Source: a virus
Strand: one strand, 5' to 3'
IMG/VR virus record: IMGVR_UViG_3300044729_003839
Location: 58,966 to 122,965 of that record
Length of the DNA stretch: 64,000 nucleotides
Position numbers and translations under genes: made by a program. The number at the start of each line of letters is the position of its first letter. Position 1 is the first letter of the stretch. The notes below the pieces were generated by a model. The model worked only from the letters and a program-made list of their open reading frames with translations, was not told the origin of the DNA and made no database searches. Of this stretch, positions 27,134 to 36,528 are shown piece by piece.

Positions 27134-28421
27134 ATAAATTGTCGTACGTGTAAGTGATGGTAGTCGAGTCGATGACCGAGGTTAAAGAAACGATTGAGCG
27201 ATAGAGTCTAAAGGCCGAAGTGCTGTTCGGGCATATGAGGGACGAGGCAGACACTCTATCAACGAATTGGTTATAAGTGTACGAGCATGTTAGCGTTTCT
27301 TCGTCTTCCGTACCGAGAAATCTACCACAAACTCCATCCGTATTCCCGGTAATCTCCGGATCCAACGCCATTTCTTTAAGGTCGAGAATAGGGATATCTT
27401 GGACGAAGTCCAGGGCTAACACTTGCCGGGAAACATCAGTATAAGAGACGTTGGTCCCTAACCCTAGACTAGACGGAGAGAAAATACCTTTTAATAAATC
27501 GTTTACTTGTGAAGCTAAAGTATCACTAAAAGTTGTAGTAATTCTCGGATTCCAAGATATACTCACCACGACCTCAACTGGTAGAATAGTTGGAGGTGTA
27601 AGAAACAGTTTAACATCGATAGGGGTTCGGTCTCTAAGCGATGTTAACAAGACGGATTGAGTCGCAGTAGTCAAAGGCGAGCCGTCCTCTCCCCCCGCCA
27701 CTATAAAAATCCCACGATTATTCTCTACATCGTCTTGAAACCTCTCCTCATAGGGCAATACCTCGACAATTGATGCTTCAGGTGCTATTGCTCTGACTTC
27801 AGACCTGTAATCTTCTCTCGATGTAAGGTTTCTCCGCCCCAGCAATTCAAAAGCCCGGATCTTCATCTGATCAACGGTTTCAAGATCCGTACCGCCCGAT
27901 GCCGGTTCGAGATTAGTAATGAAATCGAGCCCGAGGAAATTTCGCTCGACGCGGGTAATTTCATCCTGCGCTACGTTATAAACTTCCCCCCAACGCTCGG
28001 ATTGTACCGTGCCAACAGCGCTTTGGTCGACAATTTGCACTTGATCCAACAAGATGTAGGATTGGCCGCTTCTGGCGAACACCCTCGTCCCACCTGGTAT
28101 AGTCACAGGCCTGCTATATCCCGGAACCTTGTAAAAGGTTACTTCAGCCAATGCCCTAGATCCCAGCTTTCTTTGGACACCCAGACTCCTAAGCCATTGC
28201 AACGTAACAGCCTCGGGCAAAGTATTCAAATAGTATAGAAGTTCGGCTTGGGCGAACCCTTGGCCCTCGCTTATCGCGGACAAAGGCGAGGCGGGGGTAA
28301 AATCATTAAGCGTCCCGTCCGACTCGATAAACATTCGAGTCTGTATAGCTCGGACGATGTCTCCTACATTCCTATTATCAAGCTGCAGAGGCAGTATTGG
28401 TGCGAATATCTCTAATGCCAT
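27120..28421 (-). CDS. Baseplate wedge protein, gpJ/gp6-like
   Basis: A 433-residue protein of the baseplate J family. It shows the typical order: an N-terminal helical part with ASPLSAISEGQGFAQAELLY, then FYKVPGYSRPVTIPGGTRVF, EVYNVAQDEITRV, and GGTDLETVDQMKIRAFELLG followed by LTSREDYRSEV. These match gpJ/gp6, which forms the ring of wedges round the hub and transmits the contraction signal. Length is normal. It starts at an ATG 9 nt after the upstream minus gene's stop. Confidence 0.9.
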   Translation of the reverse strand: MALEIFAPILPLQLDNRNVGDIVRAIQTRMFIESDGTLNDFTPASPLSAISEGQGFAQAELLYYLNTLPEAVTLQWLRSLGVQRKLGSRALAEVTFYKVPGYSRPVTIPGGTRVFARSGQSYILLDQVQIVDQSAVGTVQSERWGEVYNVAQDEITRVERNFLGLDFITNLEPASGGTDLETVDQMKIRAFELLGRRNLTSREDYRSEVRAIAPEASIVEVLPYEERFQDDVENNRGIFIVAGGEDGSPLTTATQSVLLTSLRDRTPIDVKLFLTPPTILPVEVVVSISWNPRITTTFSDTLASQVNDLLKGIFSPSSLGLGTNVSYTDVSRQVLALDFVQDIPILDLKEMALDPEITGNTDGVCGRFLGTEDEETLTCSYTYNQFVDRVSASSLICPNSTSAFRLYRSIVSLTSVIDSTTITYTYDNLYDIV

Positions 28422-28429
28422 AACTTATA

Positions 28430-29434
28430 TCAAAAGGTTGTAGTACGGGTTCTTTGCGAGAATGGGAGTCCTCTGCCCGGGTCAGAGTTCTCCGTATCCT
28501 TTAACGGGGTGATGAAATCGCCGTTAGAATTAATTTCAGGTTGATAGGTAGTATAACCGTTAATCTCCACCACAAGCTTCGCCACATCAACAGCGTACAT
28601 TTTCTGGTCAGCAGGACTTAATGCTCCGATGCCAGTAAAGTCTCGAATCGTGCCGATAGTCCCCAGGCCAGCCAGAGAGCGAGACACGTTCCTCGCCTCT
28701 TGGACATCACTTAATGAGAGAAGAGAGTCTAATCCCGGCCTGAGCAGCGATTCCAAAGGACTGGTAGTAGCGTAACCGACATACCCTTCTGACAACGATT
28801 TAAGAATTGTGTCGGGAAGGTTCTGAGCCGTAGACCCAGCCCCGGGCAAAGCGATACCGGCGAAATAATCTTCCGGAGTAAGATACCCTGTAGAGAATTC
28901 GACCCCTCTGTAATCAGATGTCAAACCGACCGAGTCGGAAAGCGGCAATAAAGAACCGGCTGGCAATTTGTCCGGCTTGCGTGCAGGCACTACAGATGCG
29001 AGATTAGAGTAAACTTCGAGATCGGGTATGATTTTTTTAAGCCTGTTGACAAGGCCGGGGCCGGAAATCCCGGGCACTTCTAGATAGTCAATAACACTGG
29101 ACAATGACGTCTCATAACTAGACATCTCGCCATATGATGTCAAGACGTTTTTGTGCAAATTACTGGCAACTTTGGCCAGGTTGTTTCCCGGCGTGTTTAC
29201 GTACCTAGAAAACTCGCGATTAGTCTCATACTCTTGTTCAAGAGCAGAAAAGACTTTATCCTCGGTTAACGCTTGCTCGATCAACATGGCCGGGGTCATG
29301 CTGTTTACAATCCCTCCGACAGGCGAGTTCGCAATTACCTGATTCGCTACTTCCGGGTATCTCTCGGGCGACCCGTAGGCGACCGAAGCAAGACCGGTAA
29401 TTGTCGACCAGGAATCCGTGGCGTAAGTAGACAA
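28430..29434 (-). CDS. Baseplate-region protein, unrecognised
   Basis: A 334-residue protein heading the minus-strand baseplate cluster. It is mostly helical at the N-terminus (residues 1-130) with a glycine/leucine-rich centre. The last 40 residues (YQPEINSNGDFITPLKDTEN) recall the end of a LysM repeat or a gp53-type wedge, but the match is too weak to name. The start is TTG at 29434, chosen because it lies exactly 29 nt from a minus-strand GTTGAAAGC. Context says baseplate wedge or hub accessory. Confidence 0.55.
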   Translation of the reverse strand: MSTYATDSWSTITGLASVAYGSPERYPEVANQVIANSPVGGIVNSMTPAMLIEQALTEDKVFSALEQEYETNREFSRYVNTPGNNLAKVASNLHKNVLTSYGEMSSYETSLSSVIDYLEVPGISGPGLVNRLKKIIPDLEVYSNLASVVPARKPDKLPAGSLLPLSDSVGLTSDYRGVEFSTGYLTPEDYFAGIALPGAGSTAQNLPDTILKSLSEGYVGYATTSPLESLLRPGLDSLLSLSDVQEARNVSRSLAGLGTIGTIRDFTGIGALSPADQKMYAVDVAKLVVEINGYTTYQPEINSNGDFITPLKDTENSDPGRGLPFSQRTRTTTF

Positions 29435-29454
29435 GAATTTTTACCCTATAACTG

Positions 29455-29463
29455 GCTTTCAAC
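29455..29463 (-). promoter_or_regulatory. GTTGAAAGC element, minus strand
   Basis: GTTGAAAGC on the minus strand starts at 29463, 29 nt from the TTG start at 29434. It is likely the promoter of the baseplate cluster. Confidence 0.7.
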
Positions 29464-29465
29464 TC

Positions 29466-29474
29466 GTTGAAGGC
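29466..29474 (+). promoter_or_regulatory. GTTGAAGGC variant element
   Basis: Plus-strand variant 34 nt upstream of the ATG at 29500. It is separated by 2 nt from the opposing minus-strand copy, making a near-palindrome. Confidence 0.5.
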
Positions 29475-29499
29475 AAGGTGTATAGGAATTTATTTTCAA

Positions 29500-29985
29500 A
29501 TGGCAGAAGCGAGTATTCAGAACTTAAGTACGCCTTTGGCGAACGAAGAACCGTTTCTGGGGGACGGGGACGAAGGCGAGATTGTCACAAACACGGCAGA
29601 CGGCAGAGCATGGGTCTTTGACCAGTCTGGATTCCCTGTCGAGTTAGGAGGCGCTTGCGTTAATAAACCGATCGCGGGTAACTTGTTCGCTGGCAACTAC
29701 CTCGAACTTGACATCACCGATCCGGATAATTTACCCATTCCGAACACCGATCCGCTCCAGGTCAGGCCAGGAAATTACCGCGAAATACGGATTCTGGCAA
29801 GATTTGTAGGCGAACCGTTGACGACATTTTCCGCCTACTTCGACTACCCGGTTGACTGGGCAAGTGGAAACTCGTTAGACGATTATGCAGAAACAGGGGC
29901 CGAAGTCCTTATCGAGCTGAGTAGTTTTGGCCCTCGACCCGCTTGGATCGCAAGAGTACTGTGGGCGAAAGTCGTTGAAAGCTGA
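29500..29985 (+). CDS. Small fibre-associated virion protein
   Basis: 161 residues from the ATG at 29500 (MAEASIQNLS). An in-frame TTG at 29467 lies inside the promoter element and is rejected as a start. The N-terminus (LANEEPFLGDGDEGEIVTNT) resembles the short attachment domain at the start of phage fibre and neck proteins, and the rest is beta-rich. It lies directly upstream of the giant fibre gene, suggesting an adaptor between baseplate and fibre. No motif gives a firmer assignment. Confidence 0.6.
   Translation: MAEASIQNLSTPLANEEPFLGDGDEGEIVTNTADGRAWVFDQSGFPVELGGACVNKPIAGNLFAGNYLELDITDPDNLPIPNTDPLQVRPGNYREIRILARFVGEPLTTFSAYFDYPVDWASGNSLDDYAETGAEVLIELSSFGPRPAWIARVLWAKVVES
29974..29982 (+). 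promoter_or_regulatory. GTTGAAAGC late-type element
   Basis: GTTGAAAGC starts 31 nt before the GTG at 30005, inside the last codons of the preceding gene. Confidence 0.6.
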
Positions 29986-30004
29986 GTAGTAGTTTAAGCT
30001 TATT

Positions 30005-33000
30005 GTGGAAAAAATCGCTTTTCAAAACGGCAAAGTAGTCTCTAGCCAGTATCTGAATAAAGTCCAGGAAGGGACGGAGTTTACCGGGGAGCCCCGCTCT
30101 GATTACTATGACGTAGCGACTAGCGGTGAGCAGGAAGGCTGGGATATTGGCCAGCGCGACGCTATTAAGGATTGGGAGATTGCTAATCCCCGGCTTGAGC
30201 CGGAGACCGCCATCGGTCGTCTTGCTCATGACGGTATCGTACTTAATGGAAATGAAAACGAACTTTTAGCGGTTGTAGGGTTGCCGTCCACTTTCGCATT
30301 CGAGGGTGGCCAAGGTGTAACAATTGAGGCGGGAAGCTTTATAAACCGGTCGGGGGACGCTGTTTCCTGGCCCAGGCAAAACATCAAGTTGCTGGGTGGC
30401 GCGGGAACAGTCTCTTACATTTACCTGCTTGAACAGCAAGACGCACCTTACACCGTCTCGGTGTCCAGCTCGTTGCCAAGCGTTAACGAAGCGCATATTC
30501 CGCTGGCGAAGATCACTCTTGACACGAATGGCGACGGCTTGGCCACTGATCCCGACACAGGCGAAGTCTTTGGTACTGGTTACATTGACATCCGCCCACA
30601 CACCTTCATCTCCGCTCTTAATCCGTACCCGAGAAATCTTTCTAACACCCCCATCCAGCGCGACGATTACACTGCGTTAGTCTCGGACAGAGTAATTACA
30701 GATACCAGTAACGGCAGCATTATTGTCACGCTTCCCGAATCTCCCAGCGACAGCGACCGAATCGCGTTAGTCGATATTTCCGGGACGTTCGACCGTTTCC
30801 CTTTAATTATTCGCACAAACCCCGTAAGTAACGAATTACTCAACGGGTCTCCAGACGACTGGATTGTAAACATCCGAGACGCGCATCTCGAGCTGTTTTA
30901 CCATGCAGCTACCGAGCAGTGGAAGTTTGAAGAGGCACCGGGATCAGAGTGCAATCCGGTTCTTGGTACGTTCCTTTCTTGTGGTGGTAAAGAGTTTATT
31001 GGCGATAGGACTATTGCCGAGTGCCCGGACGGGGCCAGATTGCCCACCACATACCCCATTCTTTCCGCAGGAGTATACAGTTTCGAGCCGTCACAAGCCG
31101 ACCCGACACTTGGCAAGTGCTACAGGCAATATGACGAAACAGTGGCATTGTATGCGAATGGTACTGGCGGACTTGTAAACGTCCCTCAAGCCCCCCGATG
31201 CAACAGATCTAACGCCTCTTTCACTCCTCTTTCCAGAAACACAATCCACATCGATCAGACGATCGGCGAAGATTCAATCGATAACAGGGGCTTTGATAAA
31301 GATCGTCCGTTCCGCACCATTGAACGTGCGCTGCTTGAAGGTGTTAGAGAATCCCGTCGCTCCGGCCAGAACAACGACCGGTACGACAAGGTCATGCTGG
31401 AAATCGCTCCGGGTGACTATTATGTTGATAATAGTCCTGGTGTTCTTTCCGGTCTTACGATAAGTGAAGGGACCGGACTCGTTCAAAAAGTAGATACAGG
31501 GTTCACAATTTCTAACTCAGTTATCGGAGACAAAGCCACTACCATTGTGGTAAATGTCGGCAATTCGGTTAACACGCAACCGCCACGCGAGTTGAACTTG
31601 GGCCGAGTCCTTTACTCAGAGTCTGGGGGTGTTGGTAACATCGCTCGGGTGCAAAAACAATCCGGCTCCAGCTCGAACTGGATCATCAGCCTTGAATACG
31701 TTAGAGGGACTTTTGAAGTAAACGACAAACTCTTCTTTGACAATCTGGCTGTTGTCAACCCTCAGACCGGGGGTCTTATCGTTCCCCGGGGAATATCGGT
31801 AGACGGGGTCGATCTTCGCAAGGTCCGCATCCGGCCGATGTACGTTCCGGAACTCAGCCCGGTCCAGAACGACCCGCAGACCGAAAAAACCGCCATATTC
31901 AAAGTTACTGGTGGAACCTATGTGTCGTTGATGACTTTCACCGACAACTTGCAATACTCGAGAAGCCATAATACCGTCACCGCTATTGAATTTGCTTCGG
32001 AGCAAGAGATTATCGGGGGCGGCAGCGAAACATCTTACTATTCCCGGATTAACTCCCTGTTCAAAGATGTTGATGGGTGGGAAGATGAGTTGCTTGAAGC
32101 GATTGCTGCTGAAACCACTATCGTCGCCCCTATCGCCTCTACAAAGCAGAACCGGTCTCAGGACATTGAGGAGAATCAGACAGGAATTCCTAGTCCCGAC
32201 TCGGCCAGTAACGCGGCTGTTATGTATCCCGGCGCCACCAGAATTCGCAACTCGGATGGCGCTATTGTCCCCTTGCCGGACATCAACTCGACCCGATCCA
32301 GTTCGCCTTACGTCTTTAACTGCTCGGTTCGGAGTATTTTCGGTCTGAACGGCCTCTGGGCGAACGGTTCACGTGTGTCTGGCTTTAAGTCGATGGTCAC
32401 CGCGAACTTTACCCAAGTCTCGCTTCAGACCGACCCGAACTGTTACTTAGACAATACGTATTTCCAAGACCCGCCTATTAATAAAACGGACAGCGAAGGC
32501 AAGAAATACAAATCCAGCAATGCAGATAAGTTCAAGTACCGCCACTTTGGAATCAGAGGCAGTAACGATGCCGCGATCCAAATCGTGTCCGTATTCTGTA
32601 TCGGTAACAGCGATCATTTTATTTCCGAGTCCGGCGCTGATCTGTCGATTACTAACTCTTGCTCGGACTTTGGTGACATCTCACTTCGAGGTATTGGGTA
32701 CAAAGCTAAGTCTTTTAGTCAGGATCAAGCCGCCCCGGAGACTGGATACAGCGGTACCCGGATTACACAGATTGTCCCCCCTTTGCCGCTGCAATACACT
32801 CAACTTCCCGACGGTCGTCCCGCCACATTAGAAGATATTGAGGTAAGTACTGGTCTTGTTATTGACTATAATAAAACCCTGGCTTATGTGCTGGCAAATA
32901 AAACGGGTACGAATGAGGCGCCCGAAACCATCAGAATCTATGTTCAAAACTCGAACATTGCCAGTCCGTTTAGCCTAGAACGTCCTCCTTCCGCCTCTAA

Positions 33001-36000
33001 TATCGCTTTCGGCCAATACAGCTACACCAAAAAAATCGGTACGAGTACTTGGGAGTTGTCCGGCGGTCCCAGCAGACCTAACAGAAAACGTATCTATATT
33101 AACGGTTTTGATGAAGTCGGCAATTCTATACTGTATACTGGCGATCTCCAACTCGCTGCAACCAATTCCCCCGGATTTGGTAATCTAGACGACAGCTCTA
33201 AAATATTTGCATGGGACAGCGCACCTATTGATATTGATCAGGAAACCGGGAATACAGTAACCGGATCTCCAGCCTGGTATATTAATGTAACGACTCAAGG
33301 TATCTCTGAAGAAAGTACAGATCAAAACGCCGATGGATACCTCACCAAACGGTTTAACTACGCTTTTAGGTATAAGCTGATTGACAACCCGACTGGGCAA
33401 GATGCCGTCTTCGCCTCCCTGGACTTTATGTTCAACCGGTCGGCGGTAAAAATCATCCGCGCTATTGATCAGAGGCGAGCGGATGACCGAGTGTATCGAG
33501 TCGTACTCGAAGGATTCGAGCGTCTTCGGGGGATGAGACGTCCGCAGCCTTATTATGTCCTTGAGAAGCAACCGGGTGTTGCCGGTTTCCCTTTAAATAA
33601 TTCATCCGAACTTGAGGATAACCCGTTAACCATCACGCAAGTACGCACTTATGAAGAGGTGTTTACACCAGGAGCCAGTGTCCAAAACAGTGGAAAATAC
33701 GTTACATATTTGACGCAAGGTTCCCGCGCTCGCGATGTATTTACCGGAGACTTTTACCCGTCTCTGGATAGCGATTATCCCGAGCTTACGGAAGACCCCG
33801 TTGAAAGTGCTACTAAGCAGGCTTTGGCCCTAATGCAGGCAAGAGCTTCTGTGAACTTCAGTGCCCCGCTCCAGGCATCGACCGAACCTATCACGGTCCG
33901 TACCTCGGCATCCGCCTCTGTCGGCATCCTGGTCGGGTTGAGACGTCCGTCCGTCATCCGCGCTTCCGGGCACACCTGGGAATGGACTGGATACCTGAAC
34001 TACGACACTTCGTTCCCAACATTCCAAGGCGAACCTTTAGAGCAAGAGTTCATTCTTGGTAAGATTATCACCGAAGAGAATGGTGGCCGAGTATACGCCA
34101 CCGGTATGAACGAGGAGGGTAACTATTACCTCGGTACTACTGTCTTTGACCTTAGGTCGGGCGAGCAGTTCTCGATTCCTTACGCGTCAGAATCTGGAGC
34201 CGAAGGCCTTACCAACCAGGTGCTGAACAACGTAATCATAAGAAGTACTTTGCTTATGCAAGACGGCTCCAGCCTTATCATGGGGCGGGGTACAAGCCTT
34301 TTCTTCAGTAACGATACCCAGTTCAAATCTTTGACTACTGGCGATATCATCGCATCGCCAAACCCTCCCCTAGTCTATGCATCACGCGACCGGGCCGGTA
34401 TTGTACAACTCGCCAAGAAAGAAGATATCAGAGGGGCGAAGAATCCAGCGTTCCTGGGGATTAGTGACAAAGTCGCTGTTACTGCCTTCGACCTGGCTAA
34501 CGAACTTGATGCTAGGTTAAATAACAATGTCACTGGCGGTAGGGGCATTTCTGTTACCCAGGTCAACGTAGAAATCCCGGGCGGAGACCCTAACGATCCT
34601 TCAGACGATATAGCCCAGTTCGTTGTAAATTCTGGTCTGCCAGGTAATACTGATGCCGTAGGATTCTCCAGTCTTTGCATTGGCGAAGACCCCTCTCTAG
34701 AGAATAGTACAAAACTTACAAGTCTTAGAACTTCTAGCCAATCTCTCCCCGTAAGGGACGAAAGTAATGCCTCAGACTCTGCTCTAGTCACAGAGAAAGG
34801 GATCGCCAAATGGGCTAAAGATATCCCGGGGTATGTAAAATCTCAGGGCACAAGCCCCTACATCGTGCTTCACGTCTCCAGGGATACCCCGCTTACCGGG
34901 GAAAACTCAGTACCTGGTGGGTACTTTGAGACAAATGAAGTATCTTACAGCCCCAATTCTAGTTCGATATTCAGAAGAACAATTTTCTCGACAGTAACAG
35001 ATGCGCTGGAATTTGCGGCCGGAGCCTACCTCCCCCTAGGAGCCGAACTTGTAATCAGTGTCCATGACAATATAACTGCTACCGAAGCAGGACCATTAAT
35101 GGTTGCAAATAGCTGGTCAACTGTTGTTGTAGCTGGGGCGAGGGGTGCTGTTACAACCCCTAAAATCCGGATTAATATAGATGGCTCTGTACCTTCGGAC
35201 AACACAAAATTCGCCGGAACCAGGATCCCTCAAGTCATCGATAGAGCTATATCTGCTGGCATAATTTTTCAAGATCTGACAATTGACATTAACACTAATG
35301 AGACAAATGCTGAAAGCACTTATCTAACCCTTAATGGGGGGTTTGGGGTAAATACACGGGATACAGTAATTAACTGGTTGAATTGCAGCGGAAGCAGCGC
35401 GTCTGGCACAGCTTACTCTCAAGTGCCAGGTAAGTTCATTAATGCCACGGCCAGTGTGGGCGAAAAAACTCAGATTCGAGTTACACCAGAATTGACTACT
35501 TCCGGATCAGATTACAGTATTGTAACCAATCTAGAAATGGCAAATACCAGCCAAAAGACGTTCGTCGCCTTCTTTGATCAAGCTGGTGGTCTTTTGGGGC
35601 AAAACTGCGACATCGTTTTTGATTTCAGACGGGCAAGTTATGGCGATGGGGGAAATAAAACTCTGGAGTTTAAGTTCACTCACAATAGTTCTGAGCCTTG
35701 CTGGGTTAAAATGCTTGGCATGGGCGGCAGAGGAAACTGTAGAATTACAAGCCGAATTGCTCCGTTTGTGAAATGGAACTTTGATAACAAAGATTGGAAT
35801 ATGAAATTCTTTTACACAGGATTTTTATCCAATCCTAATACTTGTGGCTTAGCCTTTAAACCGTTCCCGTATTCAAGCGGGGTTTACAAAATCTCGCAAA
35901 GCACGGCTCAGAGTATACTTAGCTCTGGTGCTGCCGCAGTTGCCAAGGATTGTATAATCTCCGGATTGGACTCAGCGTCCTTTAATTCCGGCCCGTTCTC

Positions 36001-36163
36001 TATCTACCAAGAGTTAGCAGGTAAGACGGTTAGTACAGTTTCTATCCCCTCCGTTCTTTTGAAAAAAGAAGTTCCTAACTCGTTTAGAATCTCATCCCCT
36101 GACGGAACTGAATACGACATCAGTGTAAGTAACGCTGGTGTTCTGCAAGTAGATCCTGTCTAA
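30005..36163 (+). CDS. Giant tail fibre / tailspike-like virion protein
   Basis: 2052 residues, GTG start 31 nt after a GTTGAAAGC. Residues ~415-480 hold a beta-helix entry motif (GFDKDRPFRTIERALLEGV, then DKVMLEIAPGDYYVDNSPG), as in pectate-lyase-like fibres of cyanophages. Residues ~1455-1500 (ASRDRAGIVQLA, then AVTAFDLANELDARL) resemble a fibre-shaft motif. The C-terminal ~500 residues are a second beta-rich unit ending SPDGTEYDISVSNAGVLQVD, likely the host-contact tip. From about nt 34650 codon use by eye shifts to more AT-rich, suggesting a replaced tip. No catalytic dyad is identified. Confidence 0.78.
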   Translation: MEKIAFQNGKVVSSQYLNKVQEGTEFTGEPRSDYYDVATSGEQEGWDIGQRDAIKDWEIANPRLEPETAIGRLAHDGIVLNGNENELLAVVGLPSTFAFEGGQGVTIEAGSFINRSGDAVSWPRQNIKLLGGAGTVSYIYLLEQQDAPYTVSVSSSLPSVNEAHIPLAKITLDTNGDGLATDPDTGEVFGTGYIDIRPHTFISALNPYPRNLSNTPIQRDDYTALVSDRVITDTSNGSIIVTLPESPSDSDRIALVDISGTFDRFPLIIRTNPVSNELLNGSPDDWIVNIRDAHLELFYHAATEQWKFEEAPGSECNPVLGTFLSCGGKEFIGDRTIAECPDGARLPTTYPILSAGVYSFEPSQADPTLGKCYRQYDETVALYANGTGGLVNVPQAPRCNRSNASFTPLSRNTIHIDQTIGEDSIDNRGFDKDRPFRTIERALLEGVRESRRSGQNNDRYDKVMLEIAPGDYYVDNSPGVLSGLTISEGTGLVQKVDTGFTISNSVIGDKATTIVVNVGNSVNTQPPRELNLGRVLYSESGGVGNIARVQKQSGSSSNWIISLEYVRGTFEVNDKLFFDNLAVVNPQTGGLIVPRGISVDGVDLRKVRIRPMYVPELSPVQNDPQTEKTAIFKVTGGTYVSLMTFTDNLQYSRSHNTVTAIEFASEQEIIGGGSETSYYSRINSLFKDVDGWEDELLEAIAAETTIVAPIASTKQNRSQDIEENQTGIPSPDSASNAAVMYPGATRIRNSDGAIVPLPDINSTRSSSPYVFNCSVRSIFGLNGLWANGSRVSGFKSMVTANFTQVSLQTDPNCYLDNTYFQDPPINKTDSEGKKYKSSNADKFKYRHFGIRGSNDAAIQIVSVFCIGNSDHFISESGADLSITNSCSDFGDISLRGIGYKAKSFSQDQAAPETGYSGTRITQIVPPLPLQYTQLPDGRPATLEDIEVSTGLVIDYNKTLAYVLANKTGTNEAPETIRIYVQNSNIASPFSLERPPSASNIAFGQYSYTKKIGTSTWELSGGPSRPNRKRIYINGFDEVGNSILYTGDLQLAATNSPGFGNLDDSSKIFAWDSAPIDIDQETGNTVTGSPAWYINVTTQGISEESTDQNADGYLTKRFNYAFRYKLIDNPTGQDAVFASLDFMFNRSAVKIIRAIDQRRADDRVYRVVLEGFERLRGMRRPQPYYVLEKQPGVAGFPLNNSSELEDNPLTITQVRTYEEVFTPGASVQNSGKYVTYLTQGSRARDVFTGDFYPSLDSDYPELTEDPVESATKQALALMQARASVNFSAPLQASTEPITVRTSASASVGILVGLRRPSVIRASGHTWEWTGYLNYDTSFPTFQGEPLEQEFILGKIITEENGGRVYATGMNEEGNYYLGTTVFDLRSGEQFSIPYASESGAEGLTNQVLNNVIIRSTLLMQDGSSLIMGRGTSLFFSNDTQFKSLTTGDIIASPNPPLVYASRDRAGIVQLAKKEDIRGAKNPAFLGISDKVAVTAFDLANELDARLNNNVTGGRGISVTQVNVEIPGGDPNDPSDDIAQFVVNSGLPGNTDAVGFSSLCIGEDPSLENSTKLTSLRTSSQSLPVRDESNASDSALVTEKGIAKWAKDIPGYVKSQGTSPYIVLHVSRDTPLTGENSVPGGYFETNEVSYSPNSSSIFRRTIFSTVTDALEFAAGAYLPLGAELVISVHDNITATEAGPLMVANSWSTVVVAGARGAVTTPKIRINIDGSVPSDNTKFAGTRIPQVIDRAISAGIIFQDLTIDINTNETNAESTYLTLNGGFGVNTRDTVINWLNCSGSSASGTAYSQVPGKFINATASVGEKTQIRVTPELTTSGSDYSIVTNLEMANTSQKTFVAFFDQAGGLLGQNCDIVFDFRRASYGDGGNKTLEFKFTHNSSEPCWVKMLGMGGRGNCRITSRIAPFVKWNFDNKDWNMKFFYTGFLSNPNTCGLAFKPFPYSSGVYKISQSTAQSILSSGAAAVAKDCIISGLDSASFNSGPFSIYQELAGKTVSTVSIPSVLLKKEVPNSFRISSPDGTEYDISVSNAGVLQVDPV

Positions 36164-36441
36164 TGGCAAGAGCTAAACCCCCTCGCTGGTGGGGCAAATT
36201 CACCTCCTCCTTGCCCAAGTTTCGTTTGCCTTTTCTCGAACCGAGGGTATGGACGCGGGAACTCGCCCAGGCCTGGGTAGACCGAATCCCGCCCAAATGC
36301 CCGTTTGAGAGGGCGGTGTGGTGGCGCGGTCGCCTTGTGCTCTACATCCCCCCTTTGTGTCCCCTTAACCCATGTTCGACCCAGCTTTACGCGATACGCC
36401 TCAAAGCGCAAGAATTTCTGTCAGCAAATCCTGACATTTGA
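36163..36441 (+). CDS. Small conserved-style protein downstream of fibre
   Basis: 92 residues; its ATG shares the A of the fibre's TAA stop (TAATG), implying translational coupling. It is basic and tryptophan-rich at the start (PPRWWGKF, VWTRELAQAW) with a CPFERAVWWRGRLVLYIPP core and a CPLNPC motif. No family is recognised. Coupling to the fibre gene suggests a fibre-assembly or virion accessory role. The minus strand also has an open frame here, but the coupling favours this one. Confidence 0.55.
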   Translation: MARAKPPRWWGKFTSSLPKFRLPFLEPRVWTRELAQAWVDRIPPKCPFERAVWWRGRLVLYIPPLCPLNPCSTQLYAIRLKAQEFLSANPDI

Positions 36442-36466
36442 ATTCGCGCCCCCCTCAAGCGCGGTG

Positions 36467-36472
36467 TATAGT
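36467..36472 (+). promoter_or_regulatory. Possible -10 (TATAGT)
   Basis: TATAGT preceded by GGTG lies about 57 nt upstream of the ATG at 36529. No -35 at normal spacing is visible. It could serve the 36529 gene. Confidence 0.35.
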
Positions 36473-36480
36473 AAAAACAT

Positions 36481-36506
36481 GACGAGGGGAATTTCTCCCT
36501 CTCGTC
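36481..36506 (+). other. 5'-leader hairpin
   Basis: GACGAG plus GGGA pair with TCCC(T)CTCGTC round an ATTTC loop. It lies between the putative -10 and the start at 36529, so it would be in the mRNA leader. No T tract follows, so it is not a typical terminator. Confidence 0.5.
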
Positions 36507-36528
36507 CAAATCCAAAGGACCAAATCGT

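Noticed and set aside
29467-29499. In-frame TTG start extending the 29500 gene by 11 codons
   Set aside because: The TTG is inside the promoter-like element and upstream of any plausible transcript start.
33803-33811. GTTGAAAGT inside the giant fibre gene
   Set aside because: It lacks the final C and lies mid-gene with no start codon at the expected distance.
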